DNA from: VRUE01 sp963732225
GTDB taxonomy: Bacteria; Actinomycetota; Thermoleophilia; Solirubrobacterales; 70-9
Reading direction: 5' to 3'
NCBI GenBank assembly: GCA_963732225.1
Contig: CAVSYR010000002.1
Location: 248,001-312,000, forward strand
DNA length: 64,000 nucleotides
In this document: positions 1 to 8,287 of the stretch, one piece after another
Numbering within the stretch: position 1 is the stretch's first letter
Layout: each line of letters starts with the position of its first letter
Notes under the pieces: generated by a model
What the model was told of the DNA's origin: nothing
The model's database searches: none
The model's input: the letters and a program-made list of their open reading frames with translations, nothing else
Program-made: the position numbers and the translations under genes

Positions 1-1068
1 GCGGGCGCCCCGATCGCCAGCGAAGACCTCTCCCGCGTCTATTTCGTCTCGACTGAAGTGCTCAACGAGCCGGCCGCCGCCGGCTCGGTTGGTACCCCTC
101 ACGCCGAAGAACCCAATCTCTACTTCGAGGAAAACGGAACCCCCACCTACATCGGCACTCTCGGCAGGGAAGAGGGATTTAGCGGTGTCCACGTGTTTGG
201 GCCATCCTTCCCGAACGCATCCCAACCCAACATCCGCACCTCGCGGGTAAGCCCCGACGGCCTCAGCTTCGCCTTCACCTCGGCCCAGTCGCTCACCGGC
301 TACGACAACACGGACGTCAGCAGCGGCAAGGCGGACACCGAGGCCTTCGTCTTCCACGCGACGCCCGGGTCGGGGCCAGGCACGCTGGCTTGCGTCTCGT
401 GCAACCCGAGCGGGGCGAGGCCCGTGGGTCGCGACGTCGCCACAGTTCAGAACGGCACCGTCCACCTCTGGGCCTCAGCCGAGATCCCCGGCTGGGCCGA
501 GCAGCAGCACCCGACCAGGCTGCTCTCCGACGACGGCAGCGAGCTCTTCTTCGAGAGCTTCGACGCCCTGGTCCCCCGCGACAACAACGGCAAAGAGGAC
601 GTCTATGAGTGGCGACGAGCCGACAGCAAAGAAGCCTGCGAAGAACAGGGAGCAGAACTGTTCGATGAAGACGCCGAAGGCTGCATCAGCCTGATCTCCT
701 CCGGTCAGAGCCCCGTGGACTCGGAATTGATCGACGCCAGCGCCGATGGCTCAGACGTCTTCTTTGTGACCGGCTCGAGCCTGCTGCCCCAGGACCCGGG
801 GCTGATCGACATCTACGACGCCCGGGTCAACGGAGGCTTCCCAGCCGCTCCGACGCCCTCGCCGGCCTGCGAAGGCGAAGCCTGCCAGGGCGCCCTCAAC
901 CCACCCAATGACCCAACCCCCGCCTCCTCGAGCTTCGAAGGCGCCGGCAACGTCAAGCCCGAAGCCAAGGCCCACAAGCACAAGAAGAAGAGCAAGCACA
1001 AGAAGAAGGCGAAGAAGAAGCAGGCCGCCAAGAAGCGAGCCAACAACAAGCGGAGGGCGGGACGATGA
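1..1068 (+). CDS. C-terminal part of a large exported propeller-like protein (5' end outside window)
   Basis: The frame is open from base 1, so only the last 355 residues are visible and the true start lies upstream. It resembles the second half of the protein at 8288-12127. Blade-like motifs (LACVSCNPSG, SDDGSELFFESFDAL, DGSDVFFVTGSSLL) suggest PD40/TolB-type beta-propeller repeats. An IYDARVNGGF segment, a CEGEACQG cysteine pair and a roughly 40-residue Lys/Arg-rich tail follow. The stop overlaps the next start as ATGA, suggesting translational coupling. Export and a surface location are inferred from the paralogue, which has a signal peptide; the cargo or ligand is unknown. Confidence 0.8.
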   Translation, partial: AGAPIASEDLSRVYFVSTEVLNEPAAAGSVGTPHAEEPNLYFEENGTPTYIGTLGREEGFSGVHVFGPSFPNASQPNIRTSRVSPDGLSFAFTSAQSLTGYDNTDVSSGKADTEAFVFHATPGSGPGTLACVSCNPSGARPVGRDVATVQNGTVHLWASAEIPGWAEQQHPTRLLSDDGSELFFESFDALVPRDNNGKEDVYEWRRADSKEACEEQGAELFDEDAEGCISLISSGQSPVDSELIDASADGSDVFFVTGSSLLPQDPGLIDIYDARVNGGFPAAPTPSPACEGEACQGALNPPNDPTPASSSFEGAGNVKPEAKAHKHKKKSKHKKKAKKKQAAKKRANNKRRAGR

Positions 1069-3905
1069 GGAAGCGACTTGCGGCACTTACCCTGACTGGC
1101 CTTCTCGCCCTGCTGGCAGTTGGCCTCCTCGCCCCTGCCGGAGCCAGCGCTGCCTTCGGCCTTAAAGGGCTCGACTCGACCTTCACTGAACAGGATGGCT
1201 CCCCGGCGACGCAGGCGGGCTCACACCCCTTCGCGCAGACAGTCACGCTGGCCTTCAACACCAAGCCCAACAGCTACTTGGAACAAGAAGTGACGGACGG
1301 CAACGTCAAGGATCTGATCACCGAACTGCCTCCAGGCTTCGTCGGCAGCCCTATGGCTGTTCCCCGCTGTTCGACCTTCGACTTTCTTGCAAACCCTCCT
1401 GCTTGCCCGCCGGCCTCGCAAGTTGGGGTCACTGACGTGACCGTTGAGGGCCTCAACGAAATTCGCAAAAACACCCCCGTCTACAGCCTCACCCCTCCCC
1501 CCGGGGTGGCGATGCGACTCGGCTTCATCGTCCTCACGGTGCCGGTCACGATCGACCTCACGGTCAGCGAAAAAGCCCCCTATAACGTCATCGCCACGCT
1601 CAGCAACACCTCCGACGAGGTGCCCTTCTTTGCCTCGAAGTTCACCGTCTGGGGGGTGCCGGGGGACCCTGCTCACGATTCTCTTCACCCAGCTTGTAAC
1701 GGCGTCGAAAACTGCCAGCTCAAACTCCCGCAGAAGGTGCTGCTGACCCTGCCGCGTTCATGCCAGGGTCCGCTCCCCACGGTCTTCAAAGCCGACTCCT
1801 GGCAGGAACCGGGAGTCTGGGACGAACCACCAGCTCTCTTCACCCACGACAACGCTGAACCACCGAACCCATTGGGTATGACCGGCTGCTCGAGATTGGG
1901 CTTCAACCCGTCGATCAGCGCTGCCCCGACCACAAAGGCAGCCAACAGCCCGACTGGCCTTGACTTCGACCTGAACGTCCAAGACGAAGGCATCACCTCA
2001 CCCAGTGGCCTGGCCAACTCCGACATCCGCAAAGCCGAAGTCACGTTGCCCGAAGGCTTCTCAGTCAACCCCTCGATCGCCGAAGGCCTGAACGTCTGCA
2101 GCGAAGCCGACCTGGCAAGGGAGAAGGCGAACTCCGAAGCAGGAGCGGGCTGTCCTGACGCCTCGAAGATCGGCTCAGTCGAAGTCGAAACACCGCTGTT
2201 GGAAGAAAACGTCAACGGTGCCCTCTACCAGGCAACCCCCTACGAAAACCCCTTCCACTCCCTGATCGCCCTCTACGTCGTGATCAAGAACCCGACCTTG
2301 GGAATCAAGGCGGTGCAGGCGCTGAACGTGGTCCCGAACCCGGTGACGGGCAGGTTGACCACGATTGCCGAAGAAATGCCCCAGCTGCCATTCTCTCACT
2401 TCCGCCTGCACTTCCGCGAGGGAGCGAGATCTCCATTGGCCTCGCCACCCAAATGCGGCACCTTCAACGCCGAAGCCACCCTCTACCCCTGGGCAGGGGG
2501 GGCTCCGGTCACCACCACCTCGGCCTTCCAGATCATCAGCGGCCCCGAATCGCAGCCCTGCCCAAGCGGCGGCTTGCCTCCCTTCCACCCGGGCCTCGTC
2601 GCGGGAACCCTGAACAACGCCGCAGGAAGGTTCTCCCCCTTCAACGTCCGTCTCTCCAGAACGGACTCAGAACAGGAGATCACCCACTTCTCGATCAAGC
2701 TGCCCCCGGGAGTGCTCGGCAAGCTCGCCGGGATCCCCTTCTGCCCCGACGCTGCGATCGCCGCTGCCAAAGCAAGGACCGGCCCCCACGGCGGTCAGGA
2801 AGAGATCAACAGCCCGAGTTGTCCCGCGGCATCTGAAATCGGCCACACCCTGGTGGGTTCAGGCGTGGGCTCTGCATTGGCCTACGCCCCGGGCAAGCTC
2901 TACCTCGCCGGCCCCTACCACGGCTCCGCCCTCTCGATGGTGGCGATAACGGCAGGAAAGGTCGGTCCCTTTGACCTCGGCAACGTGGTGATCCGCGAGG
3001 CCTTCAAGATCGATCCCGAAACCGCCGAAGTCTTCGTCGATGCAACAGGCTCAGACCCGATCCCCCACATCATCAAGGGCGTCCCGGTTCACCTGCGCGA
3101 CATAAGGGCCTACGTCGACCGCCCCAACTTCGTCCTCAACCCGACCAACTGCACAAGGACCTCAACCGCTTCAACCCTGCTGGGCTCGGGCCTCGACTTC
3201 GGCTCTGAAGCAGATGACCGCCCCGTGACGGTCTCAACTCCCTTCCAAGCCGCCGACTGTGCCGCCCTTCCCTTCAAGCCACGCCTCTCCCTGAAGCTCA
3301 AGGGAGGCACCAAGCGAGGCTCCCACCCCGCCCTCAAGGCAACCCTCAACATGAGCGGCATCGGTGAAGCAGGCGTGCACAGAGCAGAAGTGATCCTGCC
3401 CAAGTCCGAGTTCATCGAGAACGCCCACTTCAACACGATCTGCACCAGGGTCCAGTTCAAGCAGGGCAACCACCCCGGAGAACAGTGCCCGGCGGGATCG
3501 GTCTACGGCCACGCCGTGGCCAAGACCCCGATCCTCTCCGAACCACTGGAAGGCCCTGTCTTCCTCAGGTCCTCAGAACACCAGCTCCCCGACGTGGTCG
3601 CCTCCCTCCACAACGGCCAGATCGATGTCGTCTTGGACGGCCACGTCGACTCGGTCAAAGGACGCTTGAGGAATACCTTCGAATCGACTCCAGACGCTCC
3701 GGTCTCCTCAGTCGTGATCAGTCTCCTCGGCGGCAAGAAGGGCCTCTTCGTCAACTCGACCAACCTCTGCAAGGCAACCCACTCCGCAGAAGCCAACTTC
3801 ACCGGTCAAAACGGCAAGGAGTGGGACTTCAAGCCCGAGGTCAAGCCGACGGGTTGTGGGGGCAAGGCCAAGAAGCAAAAGCGCGCAAAGCGCAGGGCCC
3901 ACTAA
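1065..3905 (+). CDS. Exported four-repeat protein, 946 aa, function unknown
   Basis: A typical signal peptide (MRKRL, then a Leu/Ala core ending near GASAAF) predicts export. The mature part holds about four units of 180-200 residues. Each begins with a strand such as LPPGFVGSP, LPEGFSVNPS or LPPGVLGKL and carries a CPxxSxIG motif, followed in most units by a TPLL or LYLAGPY-type segment; Cys pairs recur. The C-terminus is a short Lys/Arg-rich tail. It is a paralogue of the protein at 12124-15342 and sits in the same gene order. I do not recognise a named Pfam family. A cell-surface or matrix role is only an inference from the signal peptide, repeats and basic tail. Confidence 0.85.
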   Translation: MRKRLAALTLTGLLALLAVGLLAPAGASAAFGLKGLDSTFTEQDGSPATQAGSHPFAQTVTLAFNTKPNSYLEQEVTDGNVKDLITELPPGFVGSPMAVPRCSTFDFLANPPACPPASQVGVTDVTVEGLNEIRKNTPVYSLTPPPGVAMRLGFIVLTVPVTIDLTVSEKAPYNVIATLSNTSDEVPFFASKFTVWGVPGDPAHDSLHPACNGVENCQLKLPQKVLLTLPRSCQGPLPTVFKADSWQEPGVWDEPPALFTHDNAEPPNPLGMTGCSRLGFNPSISAAPTTKAANSPTGLDFDLNVQDEGITSPSGLANSDIRKAEVTLPEGFSVNPSIAEGLNVCSEADLAREKANSEAGAGCPDASKIGSVEVETPLLEENVNGALYQATPYENPFHSLIALYVVIKNPTLGIKAVQALNVVPNPVTGRLTTIAEEMPQLPFSHFRLHFREGARSPLASPPKCGTFNAEATLYPWAGGAPVTTTSAFQIISGPESQPCPSGGLPPFHPGLVAGTLNNAAGRFSPFNVRLSRTDSEQEITHFSIKLPPGVLGKLAGIPFCPDAAIAAAKARTGPHGGQEEINSPSCPAASEIGHTLVGSGVGSALAYAPGKLYLAGPYHGSALSMVAITAGKVGPFDLGNVVIREAFKIDPETAEVFVDATGSDPIPHIIKGVPVHLRDIRAYVDRPNFVLNPTNCTRTSTASTLLGSGLDFGSEADDRPVTVSTPFQAADCAALPFKPRLSLKLKGGTKRGSHPALKATLNMSGIGEAGVHRAEVILPKSEFIENAHFNTICTRVQFKQGNHPGEQCPAGSVYGHAVAKTPILSEPLEGPVFLRSSEHQLPDVVASLHNGQIDVVLDGHVDSVKGRLRNTFESTPDAPVSSVVISLLGGKKGLFVNSTNLCKATHSAEANFTGQNGKEWDFKPEVKPTGCGGKAKKQKRAKRRAH

Positions 3906-3908
3906 CCC

Positions 3909-4688
3909 ATGCCAAGACGTGCCGCTGTCCTCGCCACCGCGGTGGCGCTGCTGGCCTTTGCCTCCCTGGCAAGCGCCACCGTGGTCCAAGAGGGCAACCT
4001 GCGCATCACCGTCCTGAGCCAAGTCCAGCCCTACAAGCTCCCCCGCACAGGAACCGCCCCAATAGCCGTCTTCGTATCGGGCCACCTGCAAGCCCCCCAC
4101 GGCGGCATCCCGGCCCAGCTGCAGGAGATGACCGTTGACGTCAACAAGCACGGCCTGCTGCAAAGCAAGGGCCTTCCCACCTGCCGCCTCGCCCAGCTAC
4201 AGCCCACCTCAACCGAACGAGCCCTGGCCAACTGCGGTGACGCCGTAGTCGGCTCAGGCCAGTTCTTCGCTCACATCGTCCTTCCAGACCAAGGCGCCTA
4301 CGGCACCCATGGAAGGCTGCTGATCTTCAACGGCCGCCAGAAGGGATCCCCGGTCCTCTTCGTCCACATCTTCACCGCCAACCCCTTCTTCAGCTCCTTC
4401 GTCATCCCCTTCGCCATAAGGAAGGTCTCCAAGGGCGCCTACGGCACCGAGCTATCGGCCTCCTTCCCCCACGCCCTGGGCGACTGGGGCTACGTCGATC
4501 GGATCAAGCTCACCCTGAAGCGCAAATACACCTACAAGGGCAAGCAGCTGAGCTACTTCAACTCCGGCTGCCCGGCCTTGAAGGGAGCCAAGCGGGCGGT
4601 CTTCCCCCTGGCGCTTGCCAACTTCAAGTTCGCCGAAGGGCTCTCCTTGAGCGCCAAGGTGGAAAAGGCCTGCGCGGTGTCTGAATGA
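3909..4688 (+). CDS. Exported Cys-rich protein of a three-member local family, 259 aa
   Basis: It starts 3 nt after the preceding stop. The N-terminus is a signal peptide (MPRRAA, hydrophobic core, cleavage near SLASA). Two other copies lie at 5852-6649 and 15345-16106. Shared motifs are PYKLPRTGTAP-like, GLPTCRLAQL, ALANCGDAVVG, LLIFNGRQKG, a YGTxL segment, DWGYVDRI and a late GCPALKG cysteine. The four conserved Cys could form two disulphides. No known domain is recognised. The consistent position after the four-repeat protein in both cassettes suggests the products act together outside the membrane, which is inference. Confidence 0.85.
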   Translation: MPRRAAVLATAVALLAFASLASATVVQEGNLRITVLSQVQPYKLPRTGTAPIAVFVSGHLQAPHGGIPAQLQEMTVDVNKHGLLQSKGLPTCRLAQLQPTSTERALANCGDAVVGSGQFFAHIVLPDQGAYGTHGRLLIFNGRQKGSPVLFVHIFTANPFFSSFVIPFAIRKVSKGAYGTELSASFPHALGDWGYVDRIKLTLKRKYTYKGKQLSYFNSGCPALKGAKRAVFPLALANFKFAEGLSLSAKVEKACAVSE

Positions 4689-4708
4689 GACGAGAGGAAG
4701 GAAGAGGG

Positions 4709-5779
4709 ATGAGGTACTTCAAAGCAGCGGTCCTCCTTGCGACCTTGTCTTTGCTCCTCGTCCCTTCCCTCTGCCAGGCCGCCTATGACCCGATCGGAGG
4801 CGGCACCACCAAGCTCACCTTCCAAGGAAGCTTCCTTTCGCTGATGCGAAAGGAAGGGATCAAGCTCTCCGCCACCGCCCCGGCCAAGCTCAAGGGCAAC
4901 ATCCTCACCCTCCCGGTAGAAGGCGGCAAGGAGGACCCGACCACCGGCAAGGGTGAAGTGGAGCACGAAGGCTCCCTGGTCTTTCAGAAGGGCAAGCGCA
5001 AGGTCCCACTTCGCAACATCGAGCTGAAGGCGAAGAAGACACCGCTCTTTGCCAAGGTGGGAGGGAGCCAGCTGAAGCTGGCCACCACCAAGAAGCTCAC
5101 CTCCACCCGGGAAGGCTTCGGCCAGGGCTTCAAGGCCCAGAGTCTCTTCTTGACTGAAAAGGTCGCCACTCGCCTCAACAAGAAGCTGCGCACCGGTAAG
5201 CTCTTTGGCGAAGGCATGGCCCTCGGTTCCCTCAAGAGCTTTACCACCCCCCAAAGGGTGGCGATCCTCCCCCAGGGCCAAGCCACCATCACCCCAGACC
5301 CGGCCTTCCTGGCGAAGCTGAAATCCCTCTTCGTCTCCTTGAACCCGATCTCACCCGCCGAACTGCAGCCAGGACCTGTCTTGAAGTTCCCGATCGCAGT
5401 TGGGGGACAGATCGCTCCTGACGCCTCCGAAGGGATCCTGCGTCTCGGCGGAGCGATCGAACTGCTGCAACTCGGCGCCGGCCAGGTCTTCCACAAGGAA
5501 TACTGGCTCGACTTGGGGGCCAAGAGCACCTCGGCGGAAGTCGACCTCGAGCCGACCCCTGCCTTCCCGGGCAAGCTGGGGCGGATCGGGGTCTTCGCGA
5601 TCGGTGGAGGTTCTGTTGCCTCTGATCCCAAGCAGAGGACGATCTCTGTCTCCGGGGCTTCCTTGACGCTGACGGCTGACGCTGCGGGGGAGTTCAACCA
5701 GGCCTTTGCGGGGGGGAAAGCGGTGTTCGGGGCGGGGGAAGTGTTTGGGGTGGTCTCGTTTGGGGCTAGCGGGCAGTAG
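4709..5779 (+). CDS. Exported HtaA-like domain protein, about 356 aa
   Basis: I place the start at ATG 4709 rather than the in-frame ATG at 4685. A strong purine-rich ribosome site (GAGGAAGGAAGAGGG) ends just before 4709, and a clean signal peptide (MRYFKAAVLL to LCQA) follows. Two beta-rich halves are visible (about residues 25-180 and 205-350). The pattern GGGTTKLTFQGSF, then KGEVEHEGSLVF and VPLRNIELK, resembles HtaA domains (PF04213), known from corynebacterial haem uptake. Haem binding is not shown here and the domain call is tentative. There is no Lys-rich tail, unlike its neighbours. It follows the 259-aa gene closely, probably in one transcript. Confidence 0.72.
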   Translation: MRYFKAAVLLATLSLLLVPSLCQAAYDPIGGGTTKLTFQGSFLSLMRKEGIKLSATAPAKLKGNILTLPVEGGKEDPTTGKGEVEHEGSLVFQKGKRKVPLRNIELKAKKTPLFAKVGGSQLKLATTKKLTSTREGFGQGFKAQSLFLTEKVATRLNKKLRTGKLFGEGMALGSLKSFTTPQRVAILPQGQATITPDPAFLAKLKSLFVSLNPISPAELQPGPVLKFPIAVGGQIAPDASEGILRLGGAIELLQLGAGQVFHKEYWLDLGAKSTSAEVDLEPTPAFPGKLGRIGVFAIGGGSVASDPKQRTISVSGASLTLTADAAGEFNQAFAGGKAVFGAGEVFGVVSFGASGQ

Positions 5780-5851
5780 GGAGCCCGAAATAGCCCATGC
5801 CATTAGGCCCCCATATAAAGACTGCAGCGCGTCGCTACGCTGAAGACGGCG

Positions 5852-6649
5852 ATGCGGCAATTCATGGGGAAGAGGCGCTTGACAATCACGATGGCGCTGG
5901 CAATCGCCACTGCCATCGTGATCGCCACGGCGGCCCACGCTGAGTTGACCGAGCGTGGAGATCTCTTCGTTAGCTTCAAGGGTGGGATCAACCCGACCGC
6001 CCTGCCGCGCACGCAGCTGGCGCCGATCACGGTCAGCGTCGGCGGGACGGTGAAAACGCTCTCCGGGGAACGCCCCCCGGCCTTGCGCAAGATCAAGATC
6101 GAACTGAACCGCAGCGGCAAGCTCGACGCCCGCGGTCTCCCCGTCTGTCACTACGGGCAGCTGATCGCGGTGGAACCGTCTCGAGCGCTCGCGGCGTGCG
6201 GTGATGCCCTGGTGGGCGAAGGTGAGTATGTCGGCAAGTCCGCCTTTCCCGAACAGGCGACCTTTCCGTCGCAGGGACACATCCTTGCCTTCAATGGGAC
6301 CTACCACGGGCGCGAAGTCATCCTCGCCCACGTCTATGGCAACGACCCGGTGCCGATCACGCGGATCATCGTCTTCTACATCCACCGCATCGGCGGCACG
6401 TTCGGCACCGTGATCACCGGCTCCCTGCCCGATGCGGTCAACCACTACGGCTACGTACAGGGGCTCTCACTGCGGCTGCACCGCAACTACACCTACCGCG
6501 GCCAGCGGCGCAGCTACCTGAGCGCGGCTTGCGCGGCGCCGAGCGGCTTCACCGCGGCGGCCTTTCCCTTCGCCCGCGCCTCGATGACCTTCGCTGACGA
6601 CCGCACGCTCTCCAGCACCCTCACCCGCAGCTGCAAGGTGAGCGGTTGA
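5852..6649 (+). CDS. Exported Cys-rich protein, second member of the local family, 265 aa
   Basis: It is homologous to the proteins at 3909-4688 and 15345-16106, sharing TALPRTQLAPITV, GLPVCHYGQL, ALAACGDALVGEG, LAFNGTYHG, AHVYGNDPVP, HYGYVQGL and a YTYRGQRRSYLSAAC stretch. The N-terminus has a hydrophobic export signal ending near ATAAHA. The start is uncertain: ATGs at 5852, 5864 and 5891 all precede or fall within the hydrophobic core. A 72-nt gap containing TATAAA near 5814 separates it from the previous gene, so it may have its own promoter. Its stop overlaps the TTG start of the downstream TetR gene. Function is unknown. Confidence 0.83.
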   Translation: MRQFMGKRRLTITMALAIATAIVIATAAHAELTERGDLFVSFKGGINPTALPRTQLAPITVSVGGTVKTLSGERPPALRKIKIELNRSGKLDARGLPVCHYGQLIAVEPSRALAACGDALVGEGEYVGKSAFPEQATFPSQGHILAFNGTYHGREVILAHVYGNDPVPITRIIVFYIHRIGGTFGTVITGSLPDAVNHYGYVQGLSLRLHRNYTYRGQRRSYLSAACAAPSGFTAAAFPFARASMTFADDRTLSSTLTRSCKVSG

Positions 6650-7218
6650 GGCGGCTGCCGCCCGGACCGCACGGACTCCCGCCCGAGCTCGTCGAGCGCA
6701 ACCAGCGCGAACGCCTCGTCGCGGCGATGGCCGAGGTCTGCGCTGAGCGCGGCTACGCCGAGTCCTCGGTGGCCGAGGTCGCCAAGTGCGCCGGCGTCTC
6801 TACCGCCAGCTTCTACCGCCAGTTCAAGGACAAGCGCGAGTGCATGCTGACCAGCTTCGATGAGCTGTTCGGGCGGCTGCTCGAGGCGCTCGAAGGTGCC
6901 TGCCCGAGTGAGCCTGAGCCGGGGGAGAGGGCGCGGGTGGGTGCTCGCACCGCGGCGGCGCTGCTGGCCGACGACGTGCCGACGGCGCGGCTGCTGAGCG
7001 TGGAGATCATCGCGGTGGGACCCGCTGGGGTGCGCGCTCAGCACGAGGCAATCGAGCGCCTCGCTGCGCTCCTCCGCGACAGCGACAAGCGCTCACCGTC
7101 CTTCCCCGACGCGGCATGGACCACGGTTGCCGCCTTTACGGCCTTGATTGCTCGCCGCAGCGCCGAAGACGAGCCCCTGGTTGCTTCCGAGCTCGAAGCG
7201 ATCGCCTCCCAGCTGTAA
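6646..7218 (+). CDS. TetR/AcrR-family transcriptional regulator, 190 aa
   Basis: An N-terminal TetR helix-turn-helix is clear at about residues 20-65: AMAEVCAERGYAESSVAEVA, then CAGVSTASFYRQFKDKREC. The C-terminal half is a divergent all-helical ligand domain. The proposed start is a TTG that overlaps the TGA of the exported-protein gene, so it is probably cotranslated with it. TetR proteins usually repress neighbouring or own promoters. The AT-rich interval 7219-7330 just downstream, with the short palindrome GACTTT-ATG-AAAGTC at 7291-7305, is a candidate operator, which is inference. Confidence 0.88.
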   Translation: MRRLPPGPHGLPPELVERNQRERLVAAMAEVCAERGYAESSVAEVAKCAGVSTASFYRQFKDKRECMLTSFDELFGRLLEALEGACPSEPEPGERARVGARTAAALLADDVPTARLLSVEIIAVGPAGVRAQHEAIERLAALLRDSDKRSPSFPDAAWTTVAAFTALIARRSAEDEPLVASELEAIASQL

Positions 7219-7288
7219 GCGGCTTCCCAGCATTTTTTGGCTTCAGTAAACAGTTGAAACGATCTCCTTCTGCATAAAAACGTTTCTC

Positions 7289-7317
7289 TTGACTTTATGA
7301 AAGTCATCGTTTACGGT
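7289..7317 (+). promoter_or_regulatory. Candidate housekeeping-sigma promoter before the collagen-like gene
   Basis: TTGACT at 7289-7294 is followed after 17 bases by TACGGT at 7312-7317, in a locally AT-rich stretch after the TetR gene. A GACTTT-ATG-AAAGTC inverted repeat (7291-7305) overlaps the -35 region and could be an operator. The -10 match is weak at two positions. Confidence 0.45.
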
Positions 7318-7323
7318 GTCAAA

Positions 7324-7432
7324 CGTCGTCTCTGAGAGGCGACGCAGGGACAGCAACACCACAGGGACATAACCGAGCCTCGAGGAAGCCGCTAAGGGAA
7401 GCGGCGGGCAGAGGGGCTCACGGGACAAGGAG
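7324..7432 (+). promoter_or_regulatory. Structured 5' leader of the collagen-like gene
   Basis: Between the candidate promoter and the ATG at 7444 lie three foldable elements. A hairpin at 7324-7344 has CGTCGTCT pairing with AGGCGACG. An outer stem pairs 7375-7381 with 7413-7419 and encloses an inner stem pairing GCCGCT (7388-7393) with AGCGGC (7400-7405). An AAGGAG ribosome site follows at 7427-7432. The nested fold ends just before the ribosome site, so translational control is possible. I could not match it to a known riboswitch class. Confidence 0.4.
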
Positions 7433-7443
7433 AGAGATTTCAG

Positions 7444-8235
7444 ATGTTCTCGACGCTACGTACGCGCTTTGGGATCCCCGGAGTCATCTCGGTGATTGCC
7501 CTCGTGTTTGCGATGTTCGGCGGCGCTTACGCCGCCTCCAACTCAGCTTCAGGCGGCAAGGCGACTGCTTCCGCCAAGGCGAAGAAGGGGCCGCGGGGTC
7601 CCAAGGGCGCGACCGGACCTGCTGGCTCTCAGGGTCCCGCGGGGCCGCAAGGTCCGGCTGGGGCCCCTGGCCCTAAGGGGGACGCCGGAGCAGCGGGTAA
7701 TCCTGGGCAAAGCGGGAGCAACGGCCAGAGCATAACCAGCACCCTCGAGCCCCCCGGTCCAAACTGCACGGCTGGCGGCTACAAGCTTGTTTCGGCCGGT
7801 CCTAAAACGGACTACGTCTGCAATGGGGCGAATGGTGTCGACGGCCAGACCGGGTTCACCGAAACGCTGCCGGCGGGCATGACTGAGAAGGGCACGTGGT
7901 CTGCGTCGGCGCGCAAAGACCAGGCCATCGTCGTTGGGCCCTTCGAACTTTTCGGCGCACCACTCTCGTTCAGCATCCCATTGGCGTCGCCGCTGGGGGA
8001 ATCCCATGTTCACTTTTCAACCCAGTCCGATTTCGGCGATACGTGTACGGGTTCGGTGGGTAACCCCACGGCCCCCAGCGGTGAGCTCTGCGTTTACTTG
8101 GATAACGGCTTGGAATACTCACGCAACGCTGAATATTTTGCCCCAGAATCTCTTTCGACGGCCGGGACCCTCTTGTTTTTTCAGATCACCGAAGACCCCG
8201 CAAACGTCTACGGCGCGTGGGCTGTGACCGGCTGA
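7444..8235 (+). CDS. Exported collagen-like (Gly-X-Y) repeat protein, 263 aa
   Basis: The N-terminus carries a hydrophobic signal/anchor (IPGVISVIALVFAMFGGAYA). Residues about 49-95 are collagen-type Gly-X-Y triplets rich in Pro, Ala and Lys (GPRGPKGATGPAGSQGPAG and onward, to GSNGQS). The remaining ~165 residues form a non-repetitive domain with a few Cys (GPNCTAGG, DYVCNG, DTCTG, GELCVY) that may act as a trimerising head, as in other bacterial collagen-like proteins. AAGGAG lies 11 nt before the ATG. A surface stalk role is inferred from architecture. The gene has its own leader and candidate promoter and begins the second exported-protein cluster. Confidence 0.88.
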   Translation: MFSTLRTRFGIPGVISVIALVFAMFGGAYAASNSASGGKATASAKAKKGPRGPKGATGPAGSQGPAGPQGPAGAPGPKGDAGAAGNPGQSGSNGQSITSTLEPPGPNCTAGGYKLVSAGPKTDYVCNGANGVDGQTGFTETLPAGMTEKGTWSASARKDQAIVVGPFELFGAPLSFSIPLASPLGESHVHFSTQSDFGDTCTGSVGNPTAPSGELCVYLDNGLEYSRNAEYFAPESLSTAGTLLFFQITEDPANVYGAWAVTG

Positions 8236-8287
8236 CGCGGACCTCGGACGCGTGAGCAACAAACACATTGGCAACTGGGAGCGAGTG

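Noticed and set aside
7318..7443. c-di-GMP or c-di-AMP riboswitch in the collagen-like gene leader
   Set aside because: The expected conserved cores of these classes were not found; only generic nested stems are visible.
7586..7720. GC-rich simple repeat or recombination element
   Set aside because: It encodes collagen-type Gly-X-Y triplets in an open frame with a signal peptide; the repetition is at protein level.
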